The translations under genes and the position numbers were made by a program. From Thermoplasmata archaeon (GTDB lineage: Archaea; Thermoplasmatota; Thermoplasmata; Thermoplasmatales; Thermoplasmataceae), in the NCBI GenBank assembly GCA_021797555.1, contig JAJZZM010000005.1, positions 62,001 through 126,000 of the forward strand: DNA of 64,000 bases. The letters are read 5' to 3'. The notes below the pieces were generated by a model. It searched no databases. It had not been told where the DNA came from and worked only from the letters and a program-made list of their open reading frames with translations. Below, piece by piece: positions 28,316 through 37,452 of this stretch; the first letter of the stretch is position 1, and each line of letters opens with the position of its first letter.

Positions 28316-28579
28316 TCATATTATATTGTCCTTTTTCATAATATCTCCAAGTTCTATAACTTTTCCTCTTCTATCCTCTCTAAATGAATATATTTTAACT
28401 TTATCATACGATTTGTCTATTTCCTTTTTTATTCTTTTAATTAATATATTTAACAAAGAAGCAGATATATAGCCTTCAAATGCAGATTCCTGAACCCTTA
28501 TTAAATAACCTTCACATATTTTCCTGATTTTATTTACCCTAGATTTATCCACATCATATATTAATATTACCCATACCAA
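28316..28579 (-). CDS. cas2: Cas2 endoribonuclease-fold adaptation protein
   Basis: This 87-residue protein has the Cas2 ferredoxin-like start VILIYDVDKSRVNKIRKICE, with the conserved Asp of the first strand, then RVQESAFEGYIS and KIYSFREDRRG. The length is typical. It works with Cas1 as the spacer integrase, mainly as a structural bridge. It is the last gene of the cas operon, seven bases after cas1, and faces the leader of array 1. Confidence 0.95.
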   Translation of the reverse strand: MVWVILIYDVDKSRVNKIRKICEGYLIRVQESAFEGYISASLLNILIKRIKKEIDKSYDKVKIYSFREDRRGKVIELGDIMKKDNII

Positions 28580-28586
28580 TTTTTAA

Positions 28587-29558
28587 TCACTTCCTTGATA
28601 TATATGGTTTGTATTTTTTTCCCTCCAGAATATACTTTTCAATTTTATATAATTCAAGTCTTATTAAATATTTATAAGAAACATATCTTTTTAGTGATGA
28701 AGAATAAACAGTTTCCTGCAATTTATCATCAAACATTTTTACCACTTTTTTTCTACCATTTTCATTTAGGAAAACTCCATTTTCCTCTAGAAAATCAGAA
28801 TCTTTAATAATTTTCAATTTAACCATTTTTATGGCTAATCTGTCACAAATTAATGGTTTAAATATTTCTGATACATCAAGGCTTAAGCTATTCCTTCTTT
28901 CAAACGGTTCATGCAAAAATGATATGGATGGATTTAAATGGGTTAAAAATATTTGGCTTTCAATAATTGAATATAAAAGCATATTTAAAAAACTAATTAA
29001 AGCGTTCATTTTATTTCTTGGTGGTCTTCTGCTTCTTTTTATTATTCTGTAGTGTTCTGGCAAATATTTATCTATTATATTTAAAAAATTATTTCTAAAA
29101 TTCCCCTCATAGCTCATTAGCTGATTAATGCCCCTAGATTCCATAATCTCTTTATATGGTATTCTTATGGTACCCATATTTCCTCTTTTCAGTATAATAG
29201 CCATATTACGGGCTGCACCATAGACAAAAATTCTTGCTATTTTAAGCCTCTCATCCATATTATAAGCTTTTATTGCCTGGTTCATAATAACCTTTCCACT
29301 TAAAAGGTAATCTTCTGGAATTAATGAGGAAATATAATTATCATACATGGACATGAAAAAAACAGATACATTATTCTTTGATAATATTGATATTGCTGGT
29401 TTAGTTATAGAGACGTTTCCGGATATAACTATTGATTCAATATTTTCTAGTGGGATAATTCTATTCTCATTGCTATTTGAAAATTTTAAGGTATCGCCAT
29501 CCCGGTTTATTGTTCCAGATGATATTATATAATATGTCTGCATTTTTAACACCAGCAA
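28587..29558 (-). CDS. cas1: Cas1 spacer integrase
   Basis: This 323-residue protein starts with the Cas1 beta domain (YIISSGTINRDGDTLKF, then IPLENIESIVI). It has the catalytic residues in the order Glu in LMSYEG, His in FLHEPFERRNSL and the acidic residues in SLDVSEIFKP. It integrates new spacers at the leader end with Cas2 and, in this operon, probably with Cas4. It overlaps cas4 by 13 bases. Confidence 0.96.
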   Translation of the reverse strand: MLVLKMQTYYIISSGTINRDGDTLKFSNSNENRIIPLENIESIVISGNVSITKPAISILSKNNVSVFFMSMYDNYISSLIPEDYLLSGKVIMNQAIKAYNMDERLKIARIFVYGAARNMAIILKRGNMGTIRIPYKEIMESRGINQLMSYEGNFRNNFLNIIDKYLPEHYRIIKRSRRPPRNKMNALISFLNMLLYSIIESQIFLTHLNPSISFLHEPFERRNSLSLDVSEIFKPLICDRLAIKMVKLKIIKDSDFLEENGVFLNENGRKKVVKMFDDKLQETVYSSSLKRYVSYKYLIRLELYKIEKYILEGKKYKPYISRK

Positions 29559-30058
29559 AAATCACTATAACTGCAACCGTGAAGGCAAAAATAATTCCTC
29601 ACCGGATCTGGAGGGGAATTCATATTTTTTAGCTTGTTTATATTTTCATAGCTTTTATATAATTCATTTAAATTATCATCATTAAGTTCTACATCAACAA
29701 CTTTTTTAGACCCTAAAAAATGTAGCTTACCAATTATTTTATGGTTTTCATTTAATTTAATTAGATACATATAATGCAAAATTTGCATTTTATCAGCATT
29801 AATCATTTTATAGCCTCTTTTATATTCATGAACTATTATAGTGTCTTTATAAATCTGAACATTGTCCATTGCCGACCTTCCAATACTTAATGGTGTGCCC
29901 TTTCTATCCCTATTAGCAAGATATGAGCCATCCATAACATAAAACGAATCCCTGACATAAAAAATTTCATGCAAAGAAAGCCATGCTCTTCTCATGCATA
30001 TATTAACATAGCTTACATCTATTCCACGGTATTCATTTGGATCATACTTAGTCTTCAA
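29546..30058 (-). CDS. cas4: Cas4 exonuclease
   Basis: This 170-residue protein has one cysteine near the N-terminus (NICMRRAWL) and three more in the C-terminal CLHGCSYSDFC cluster, the set that binds a 4Fe-4S centre. In between are the RecB-like residues: IGRSAMDNV, TIIVHEYKRG (catalytic E-K) and LHYMYL. Cas4 trims pre-spacers and selects them by PAM. It overlaps cas3 and cas1 on either side. Confidence 0.94.
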   Translation of the reverse strand: MKTKYDPNEYRGIDVSYVNICMRRAWLSLHEIFYVRDSFYVMDGSYLANRDRKGTPLSIGRSAMDNVQIYKDTIIVHEYKRGYKMINADKMQILHYMYLIKLNENHKIIGKLHFLGSKKVVDVELNDDNLNELYKSYENINKLKNMNSPPDPVRNYFCLHGCSYSDFCWC

Positions 30059-31790
30059 TTGAAATCACCTTTAATCTATCTTGGTCTGCAGTGGAATATA
30101 TTATATCTTTTAATTTTTCATCAAAAATAATATTTGTAAATAAATTCCTAATTTCACTTATTTCGACATCAGCGCAATCTTTAATTTTTTTACGTGCATT
30201 ATATATCTCGGAATAATCTATAACCATGTTGCAGAATGGTATACCTGAAACCTTTAAAGAAATTTTTAGTGGCTTGCTTCTGCTATTTAATGCTTTGTTT
30301 CCAACAATATCTTTAAATCTCCTTATCCATATTTCACTATATTCAGTATCAATATCTTTGCCATCCAGTGTTAAATCCTTAATTTTTATCTTTCTATCAC
30401 CATTTATGAAAGTTTCCATGGTTTCCTTATAATTATTCCACCACGTCTGTATAACATTTGCAACTTTCTTATTATTTTTAATAAGATTATTTTTTAATAT
30501 TGCATTATTAATTACAATAAAATCAAGATATCCGTGCCTTATTTCCTTATAGTCTTTAATAAACTCTCTGTAAAGTGCATACCTCATCCTATAAGAAAAA
30601 TTCTCTGCTATTTTAGCTATTTGTACTCCAAGAGAATACTCGCCAAATTTTCTTTCCCGTTTAGGAAATATTTGATAAAATTTATCTATTAACTTATCAT
30701 AATTTTCTATTTTGCAATCAAAGTTTTTTTCTGATATATTTTTTAAAATAATATATACATTTGAATATTCTGATCTACCCCTGCCAACCCTGCCTAGGCG
30801 TTGTTCCAGGTTTACTGCTGATTTGCCAGGTTCTATAACAACATTTTCTGTTGCTGGTATATTTATTCCCTGCTCCAAAATATTAGATGATAAAATAATC
30901 CTCCTATTCCAGTTTTTATCATTATGATACCCATCAAAAAGACTTATATCGTTTGGATTTACTTTATGATTCAATAATTTATTATATACCATTTCTATGC
31001 AAATTATTTTATCTAGTATAAATAACCATTTTCCATTATTTATTGATTTTATATTTTCATCTATAAAATCTTCTATTTTCTGGTTATAATATATGTTTAC
31101 ACACAACGGGCCCTGGATTATGTCACTTCCGTCTATTTGCCTTTTTACATTGTATTTTATAATCCTATTTTCACCTATAGCTTTTTCAAGAGGTTCTAGA
31201 AAGCTATAGTTTGGGGTTGCAGATGTTAAAAGTATCTTAAATGAACGCTGAAGTATATACATAATAGCTGCTATTTCCTTTAATTGTTGAATATTATAAA
31301 CATGAAATTCATCTATTATTATTAAATTAAAGCCATTTTTTCTTAATAATGATATTTCATCTATTCTATCACTTATTGTATATTTATTAATTACCAGCCT
31401 TAATAAAATCTCAGGATTGGTTACTACAAAGTAGTTATCATCAAAAGGTGAACTTATTAGTGAATTAAAAGCACTTTTTCTATCCATGCCTTGGCTATTT
31501 TCTATTAAATCCAGATCACTAGCAGTAATTTTTTTAACATTTTTACCCATTTTTTTAATATCATTATATACCTGTTCAACCAGCTCATTGTTTGGCATTA
31601 TTATTAAAACATTGTTTTTTTCATTTAACATATAAAATCCAAAAGTTTTTCCACTGCCTGTAGGTGCTTTTAATACCATGACTGAATGCTCTTTATCCTC
31701 TAAAAAATCCTTCATGGCTTTTTGAAATTCTCTTATGCCATTCTCAGTATTTATATAAGATGGTCTAATATTATAATGAATATAATTCAT
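30048..31790 (-). CDS. cas3: Cas3' helicase of type I-D, without HD domain
   Basis: This 580-residue superfamily 2 helicase has motif I LKAPTGSGKTFG (about residues 40-51), motif II IIDEFHVYN (DEFH box), motif III LLTSATPN, and motif VI NLEQRLGRVGRG. No HD nuclease domain is fused, as expected in type I-D, where the HD domain resides in Cas10d. It unwinds target DNA after interference-complex binding. It overlaps csc1 by 20 bases and cas4 by 11. Confidence 0.92.
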   Translation of the reverse strand: MNYIHYNIRPSYINTENGIREFQKAMKDFLEDKEHSVMVLKAPTGSGKTFGFYMLNEKNNVLIIMPNNELVEQVYNDIKKMGKNVKKITASDLDLIENSQGMDRKSAFNSLISSPFDDNYFVVTNPEILLRLVINKYTISDRIDEISLLRKNGFNLIIIDEFHVYNIQQLKEIAAIMYILQRSFKILLTSATPNYSFLEPLEKAIGENRIIKYNVKRQIDGSDIIQGPLCVNIYYNQKIEDFIDENIKSINNGKWLFILDKIICIEMVYNKLLNHKVNPNDISLFDGYHNDKNWNRRIILSSNILEQGINIPATENVVIEPGKSAVNLEQRLGRVGRGRSEYSNVYIILKNISEKNFDCKIENYDKLIDKFYQIFPKRERKFGEYSLGVQIAKIAENFSYRMRYALYREFIKDYKEIRHGYLDFIVINNAILKNNLIKNNKKVANVIQTWWNNYKETMETFINGDRKIKIKDLTLDGKDIDTEYSEIWIRRFKDIVGNKALNSRSKPLKISLKVSGIPFCNMVIDYSEIYNARKKIKDCADVEISEIRNLFTNIIFDEKLKDIIYSTADQDRLKVISIED

Positions 31791-32442
31791 TCATAACATC
31801 TCCTTTTATAGGGCCTGCTATTATATAATTATTCAATATTGAATACATTTGCAGGTCATTTGCTTTAACATTTTTTCTAAAAATGTTTTTAATTGTAAAT
31901 AAGTTTATATAAACATTGTTTAGATCCTCTATTTTACCTATTTTTTTATAATTAACTCTAATTAATCCAGTTTTGCCGTTTCCAACCCTTAATGCAGATG
32001 GGAGTCTTTCTATATTTAAATCTGTTTTAATTGCAGCATAAAATTTATTTCCAGGCCTTATTGGTTGCACAAAATAAAAATTTTTATACATATAGCTTCC
32101 AACACGGTATAATGGATTTAAATTGGTACCATTATAATCTATTCCAAGCATTGTATTTCTGTAAAACATTTTCATATATCTAACTGAAAAGGTATTGTTT
32201 TTTATTCTGCTTTCAGGTACTGCCACAGTCCAGAGCGTTGAAAAATTTTTTATCTCATCATAATCTGGTTTTTTAATGTCTAATTTATGATGATCAATAT
32301 CGCCTGAATAATACGCTGTTGCATAATCCAGTGCAAGATCCCCAATAAAGGGACCTGTAAGCATGCCCCCTCCAGATTGTACTGTATAGTATTGTACCGG
32401 GCTTATATTGGTTATTTCACACCAGTATATCATGTGTATCAC
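31771..32442 (-). CDS. csc1: Csc1 (Cas5d-type subunit of type I-D)
   Basis: This 223-residue protein is placed as Csc1 by its GPFIGDLALDYATAYYS segment (about residues 30-46), its length and its position right after csc2. It is a Cas5-family RAMP protein that holds the 5' tag of the crRNA. It begins directly after the csc2 stop with no gap. Confidence 0.85.
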   Translation of the reverse strand: MIHMIYWCEITNISPVQYYTVQSGGGMLTGPFIGDLALDYATAYYSGDIDHHKLDIKKPDYDEIKNFSTLWTVAVPESRIKNNTFSVRYMKMFYRNTMLGIDYNGTNLNPLYRVGSYMYKNFYFVQPIRPGNKFYAAIKTDLNIERLPSALRVGNGKTGLIRVNYKKIGKIEDLNNVYINLFTIKNIFRKNVKANDLQMYSILNNYIIAGPIKGDVMNELYSL

Positions 32443-33375
32443 CTATTTACCGGAGAAAAGTTTTTCCCACTGCTGTCCAATTTTTTCATTTACTGGTTTG
32501 TAAAATTTCTCTGCCATCTCCATAGTGCTTACTGATTCTTTTGCCCCTTTGATTATATTATTTAAATCATCTCCCTTGATTATATTGTCTTTATATATAT
32601 CATCCATTTTTTCAAGAAGCAATTTTTCAGGGTTATATTTATCAAGTTTCCAAGCCTCCTGCATTACTGTATATGACGATATTGGTTTTTCTCCCTTTGA
32701 CAGGCCTATTGCTATTATATTATTTTCCATATTATCTCCAAGGATTGCGGTTCTTCCACCATATCTTGTAGTTTGAAGTGTTGTTGCAAGCTGTAAATAA
32801 AGCAATTCAAGGCTTACGTTTTCAAGAGTTATAAATCTTATGAATTTGGTATTAGGCTTTATATAATTTACATCATATATAGCATTTGATGCAACACCAC
32901 TTTTATCTCTTAATATTGCACCGCTTTCATCCAGGCTGTTGTGCTGTAAATTTAGTGTAATCTGTGTTAGTTCTTCATAACTGTATGACCAGTCATAATA
33001 ATTTCTTGCTGCAATTGCGGCTGCGTTGTCCTGCACACTGGTATCGCCAAATAAAAGGCTCATTGGATTTTTTAAATCATCCTTTTTAGCAACCATGTTT
33101 CTGGAATATTCAGAGCTTATCAGATTAAATTTTCTCATTAGCGAAGTGGCATAGCTTTTCTCCGGGCCACGCCATTTACTTGCCGGAACGATTGCTCTTA
33201 TACTGTTTTCAAATTCATCACTGGTAATCTCCCTTGGATCATTATTTCTATCTATAAAATATCCTGTAGTTGTGCTTACCATTCCTATTTTAACAACATT
33301 ACCATAGCTTTTCCTTATGTCAAGGCTATTTAAATCTATTATATAGCCAGATTCCATTAATTCGTTTACATTCAT
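32443..33375 (-). CDS. csc2: Csc2 (Cas7d backbone subunit of type I-D)
   Basis: This 310-residue protein has typical Csc2 features: SLLFGDTSVQDN (about residues 107-118), IKPNTKFIRFITLENV and TRYGGRTAILG. Csc2 is the Cas7-family subunit that polymerises along the crRNA spacer. The stop is TAG. It lies immediately after cas10d with no spacing. Confidence 0.9.
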   Translation of the reverse strand: MNVNELMESGYIIDLNSLDIRKSYGNVVKIGMVSTTTGYFIDRNNDPREITSDEFENSIRAIVPASKWRGPEKSYATSLMRKFNLISSEYSRNMVAKKDDLKNPMSLLFGDTSVQDNAAAIAARNYYDWSYSYEELTQITLNLQHNSLDESGAILRDKSGVASNAIYDVNYIKPNTKFIRFITLENVSLELLYLQLATTLQTTRYGGRTAILGDNMENNIIAIGLSKGEKPISSYTVMQEAWKLDKYNPEKLLLEKMDDIYKDNIIKGDDLNNIIKGAKESVSTMEMAEKFYKPVNEKIGQQWEKLFSGK

Positions 33376-35961
33376 TTATTCCACCTTTTTATTTTTTTTC
33401 TCAAAAAACTCTTTAGATTTAACAAGATAAAGATATTCAAATCCAGATATCAGGTATGTTTTAAGATTGCCTGATGGTAATTTTCCATGGAAATCGTCAT
33501 TAATCATTTTAATTAATGTCTTTGTAAAATTCCCGGTATTTTCAATAGGATTATTTTTATATTTTAGCCTTCTATCTGCTTCAACGTATAATTGTCCCGC
33601 ACACACATCATATAGTTCATCTAAAGGTTTTTTTGTAACCACCATCATCTTTTCCAGCACCTCAAAGCCATCCCTAAGAAGCCATGTTTTATCCGTATTT
33701 GAACCCCTCTCGCTTACTGCATTAAGTTTTACGGCTATTTCAGCCAGTTCTTCTAAATTTTTCATTTCAACACCCCTAATTTTTATTATTTCTCTAATCT
33801 TATCATAATAATTTAGAGAAAATAATTTTGCATTAACTGCATAGTAAAAAATTGCCATCGGCTCACTTGCCACGCTCCTCATAATTTTGTCCACTTTATT
33901 TGCACTTGTTGCCATTTTGAAATATAACTGAAGCTCCTCATCTTTTTTGTATAAGTTATCAATACCGATGGATGAAAATCCAAGCTCATTAAGTATTTCA
34001 TTGAAAATATTTATTTTAATTATTAAATTGTCCATCTCTGAAAACATGTTTACCGGAACCACTGATATATGCATTCCTGTTTTTTCAGCAAGGTTTATAA
34101 TATTTTTTATAAGGAAAATAAAGTCTAAATCCCTTCTCAAGGATTGTACAGGTATTTCTATGTAATCTCCGGTCATTGCCGGTATTTCTAGATTTCCTAT
34201 CGTTAATCCCATTTCAACATTTTTTGTGCTATTTCTTATATCAGATTTTTTAATCATTTTTAATATGCTTTCTATGGAGAATACAGGTATTGGCCCAGGA
34301 AACTTTGCATATATTACTGCATCGGCCGATTTTTTTAGCAATAATTTTCTTATCATATTTTCATACACAGAGATTGCATCTATTTTTCCGCCAGAATTTT
34401 TTATTGATACCACTGTTCTATTAGAAAATGTTTGATGGTTGACGCCATAAAGATTCTCCTCGATTGCATCTATTTTGGCTTGCCCTCCGGTTATCATTGA
34501 CATCTGGCTTTTTTCTGGCACATCTTCTATTTTTGGAATAAATGAGGATACTGTGCTATTAAGTACTTCATTAAAATTAATTTCACTATGCTGCTCTGCA
34601 TTTAGATTTTCTATAAGTTTTGAATTTATTGATTTCCAGTCCAGTGACATATCAGCCGCAACAAAAGGAACTATAAAAACTGATTTTTCTTTATCTTTTC
34701 CTATTAAATCTTTAAAGTCCATTAAAAGCTCCTTGAAATATCTTTCAACTGCATTACCAAGATCAGGTACTTCTATGCTTGGTTTAGAATTTAGGTATTT
34801 TAACTGAAATGCCCTAACAGAGAAAAGTCTTAATGCAAATTCTTTATCTATATCAGTTATATTATTTATTCCAGCATCACGATATGCTTTTTTTCCAGCA
34901 AAATCCATATAAAAATTTTCAATTCCTAAATTGTTTATTCTTATACTGTACTTTTCTGCTTCGTCTCTTTCATCATTGGATATTTCCCTGCTGGGCATAT
35001 GCAAAATTTCTCCTATGTTCTTTTGAGCGTATGTGTTTATTATATCCTTATTTATTCTTAAAAATCTTAGTATAGGTGCCCTTATAGTTCTGTCTGTCAT
35101 TTCTATTAACTTAGATCCTGGACTATTTAAAAGTTCATATAATTCTGTGTTAAAATTGTTTTGTACTTGGCTTAATTCATTTTCCTCTATTTTTTTCCCA
35201 ATATAATAAAGTCTGTTTTCCGTATCCCAAATAAATAAGTGGCATTCCAATTTATTGATATAATTTCTAATTGCAGATCTTACCAGCCCTTTTATGGCAA
35301 ATAATGAATTGTGCTGAAATTCAATAAAATGCACATCACTGGAATTTATTATAAGTTCTCCACCTAAATATATTTTTGCAGGAAAATTATCCTTATTTTC
35401 TGATCTGGCATAAAATGAGGAAATGCTATCAGCCAGAGTGGAAAATGAATTTTCAAAGCTCATATTCTCTAATGTGCTGTCTGTGTTAAATATATTTTCA
35501 AAGCTTGTTCCAAGTTCCGTTGAATAAGCCCCATGGCATATCTCTTCTATGCTAAGGTTTAATTCTATAGCTATGTTTTTTAAATTAGGATATTTTTCTA
35601 GTAAGTCTTTTATTTTTTCTTTGCAGTCAGGCATTGATATTTCATCGTTTGTCAATTTGTTATAATCATGGAATAAATAAATAAATGATGCTCTTTTTAA
35701 TTTATTAATATTATATTTTATCTCTTTATTCCTAATTTTGTATATATCAAGAATTCTGTATGCACACGCTATGCCGGTAATATAATGGTCTCGCATATCC
35801 ATGTCAACAAAATTTTTAAAATTTTGTCCACCCTTAACTGTAATTGCCCATTTTCCTATTTTTTTGTCATTATATATTTGCGGCATTATTGTTTCCATTA
35901 CATAATTCAGGCCATCAGATAAAGTATCATCAGAAATATTCTCTGAATATACGCCCTTCAT
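33376..35961 (-). CDS. cas10d: Cas10d (Csc3), HD-containing large subunit of type I-D
   Basis: This 861-residue protein is the signature of type I-D. The N-terminal third carries an HD-type nuclease pattern: His in MRDHYITG, the pair in IYLFHDYNK (about residue 112) and His in EEICHGAYS. The remainder is the Cas10-like region without a GGDD cyclase motif, as is normal for Cas10d. I see no CxxC zinc-finger pair. It overlaps cas6 by four bases. It provides target recognition and cleavage together with Cas3'. Confidence 0.9.
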   Translation of the reverse strand: MKGVYSENISDDTLSDGLNYVMETIMPQIYNDKKIGKWAITVKGGQNFKNFVDMDMRDHYITGIACAYRILDIYKIRNKEIKYNINKLKRASFIYLFHDYNKLTNDEISMPDCKEKIKDLLEKYPNLKNIAIELNLSIEEICHGAYSTELGTSFENIFNTDSTLENMSFENSFSTLADSISSFYARSENKDNFPAKIYLGGELIINSSDVHFIEFQHNSLFAIKGLVRSAIRNYINKLECHLFIWDTENRLYYIGKKIEENELSQVQNNFNTELYELLNSPGSKLIEMTDRTIRAPILRFLRINKDIINTYAQKNIGEILHMPSREISNDERDEAEKYSIRINNLGIENFYMDFAGKKAYRDAGINNITDIDKEFALRLFSVRAFQLKYLNSKPSIEVPDLGNAVERYFKELLMDFKDLIGKDKEKSVFIVPFVAADMSLDWKSINSKLIENLNAEQHSEINFNEVLNSTVSSFIPKIEDVPEKSQMSMITGGQAKIDAIEENLYGVNHQTFSNRTVVSIKNSGGKIDAISVYENMIRKLLLKKSADAVIYAKFPGPIPVFSIESILKMIKKSDIRNSTKNVEMGLTIGNLEIPAMTGDYIEIPVQSLRRDLDFIFLIKNIINLAEKTGMHISVVPVNMFSEMDNLIIKINIFNEILNELGFSSIGIDNLYKKDEELQLYFKMATSANKVDKIMRSVASEPMAIFYYAVNAKLFSLNYYDKIREIIKIRGVEMKNLEELAEIAVKLNAVSERGSNTDKTWLLRDGFEVLEKMMVVTKKPLDELYDVCAGQLYVEADRRLKYKNNPIENTGNFTKTLIKMINDDFHGKLPSGNLKTYLISGFEYLYLVKSKEFFEKKNKKVE

Positions 35962-36659
35962 TCATTCACCTCCCAGCAACCAAGACCCAAACCAGTTTTT
36001 GAACCAAGTCCTCTGTAATATAAAAGTTGGAGCATTTCAGGATCGGCCATTTTAAATTTTCCGTATAAAAGCAATGCCCTTAATTTTATTTTGTTGCTTG
36101 ATACCATAACACTTTTTACTTTTATTTTATCTATATCTATACTAAAATTTACATCAAATTTTTTACCTGTATATTTATAGTATGTATTTACCATCCATGC
36201 CTTTAAATTTGGCTCTATTTCGTTTTCCTGTGTAACAAAATTATTAAGCTTATCTTTATATCTTATAAGCACTGGCGACAAACTTTTAAAATTTACTATG
36301 TTATTAAATAAGGTCATTCTTGTATCCTTAATTTCATATATTGAAAATTTACTGTTTCCAATTCTCATTTCAGGATAAAAAGAAAAGGCTGCCTTTAATT
36401 TATTTATAAATTCATCGTCAAGAGATCTAAGAATAATAAAAAATTTATTTGTATATATGCCATTATCTTTAATTTCCCCATTTTTTGTTATTATTGAGCT
36501 AATGGTATAATTGTTTTGAAGCCTACTGTGCATATTTAGCTTTTCGCTGTACATAATCTGATTATATTTTTGTTGTATAGCAATGCCTGTATAGTAATTA
36601 TGATCAAAGGGTATAACCTGTTTTTCTGGGGATTTAAATTTTAATATTACCGATTTCAT
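35958..36659 (-). CDS. cas6: Cas6 pre-crRNA endoribonuclease
   Basis: This 233-residue protein begins SVILKFKSPEKQVIPFDHNYY with a conserved early histidine region. It ends with the Cas6 glycine-rich loop RGLGSKTGLGLGCWEV. It cuts pre-crRNA within each repeat, leaving the ATTGAAAG tag. It is the first gene of the leftward cas operon and starts 38 bases from the divergent Csa3-like gene. Confidence 0.9.
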   Translation of the reverse strand: MKSVILKFKSPEKQVIPFDHNYYTGIAIQQKYNQIMYSEKLNMHSRLQNNYTISSIITKNGEIKDNGIYTNKFFIILRSLDDEFINKLKAAFSFYPEMRIGNSKFSIYEIKDTRMTLFNNIVNFKSLSPVLIRYKDKLNNFVTQENEIEPNLKAWMVNTYYKYTGKKFDVNFSIDIDKIKVKSVMVSSNKIKLRALLLYGKFKMADPEMLQLLYYRGLGSKTGLGLGCWEVNE

Positions 36660-36697
36660 AGATACATTATTATATTAATTATTAATAAACTTTTCTA
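36660..36697. promoter_or_regulatory. 38-bp divergent promoter between cas6 and the Csa3-like regulator
   Basis: The gap is very short and very AT-rich, with ttattatattaattatt that can serve as TATA-like sequence in both directions. Two oppositely oriented leaderless promoters must overlap here. This makes it a natural site for regulation by the adjacent CARF-HTH protein. Confidence 0.5.
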
Positions 36698-37390
36698 ATG
36701 ATAGTACAAAATGAAGAAAAATATTCTTCTAATTTAGCTATAACATTTATAGGATTTACGGATTACTTGGTTTTGGAATTTTTAACTGCAGTTATACAGG
36801 ATTTTAAAGATTCAAAAAACATTGATTTTTTATTTGTTCAATCTAAAGATGCAGGCGATAAAAAGGATGTTGTATTAAAAATTAAAAGCAATTCAATTGC
36901 AAAAATTAAATCTAATTGGCCTGGTAAGGATATTAAGGAAGAATATGTGGAAAATGTATATGATTTTACTAACTATCTAAACATACTTAAAAAGTATAGT
37001 AATATACAAAATTTAATATTAAATGTTAGTTCAGGTCCATATGCGTATACATCTGCGGCTTCTATTTTTGGGCTTATGCACGGTTCTATTATTTATTATA
37101 ATATTTTAACAGCAACAAAAACAACATTTTTTAGGCCTATAAATACTAAGCCACTTAAATATATACTTAATTTAATACCAATAGATAGAGAAATAATAAA
37201 TATACTTAAAGATAAAAAAACTTGCACTGTAAACGAATTATATATATTAATGAGCCAAAATGGTATAAAATCAACTACAAGGAATATACAATATAGACTA
37301 AATGAACTATATTTAGAAGGGATAGTTTTGAAAAGTGGTAAAAAATCTACTTTATATTATCTTAATGATTTTATTAAAACTTTGTTATAA
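36698..37390 (+). CDS. Csa3-like CARF-HTH transcription regulator
   Basis: This 230-residue protein has a Rossmann-like CARF half, with NLILNVSSGPYAYTSAAS as the ligand-loop strand (about residues 105-122). A C-terminal winged helix follows (EIINILKDKKTCTVNEL, then RNIQYRLNELYLEGIV). Csa3 proteins bind cyclic oligonucleotide-like ligands and control cas genes or array transcription in archaea. It diverges from cas6 and ends just before the old end of array 2. Confidence 0.8.
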   Translation: MIVQNEEKYSSNLAITFIGFTDYLVLEFLTAVIQDFKDSKNIDFLFVQSKDAGDKKDVVLKIKSNSIAKIKSNWPGKDIKEEYVENVYDFTNYLNILKKYSNIQNLILNVSSGPYAYTSAASIFGLMHGSIIYYNILTATKTTFFRPINTKPLKYILNLIPIDREIINILKDKKTCTVNELYILMSQNGIKSTTRNIQYRLNELYLEGIVLKSGKKSTLYYLNDFIKTLL

Positions 37391-37452
37391 ATTTAAAATT
37401 TTGAGAATTTTCATTTACTTTATATTAGTTTTCCTATAAAAATATCCCGTTT

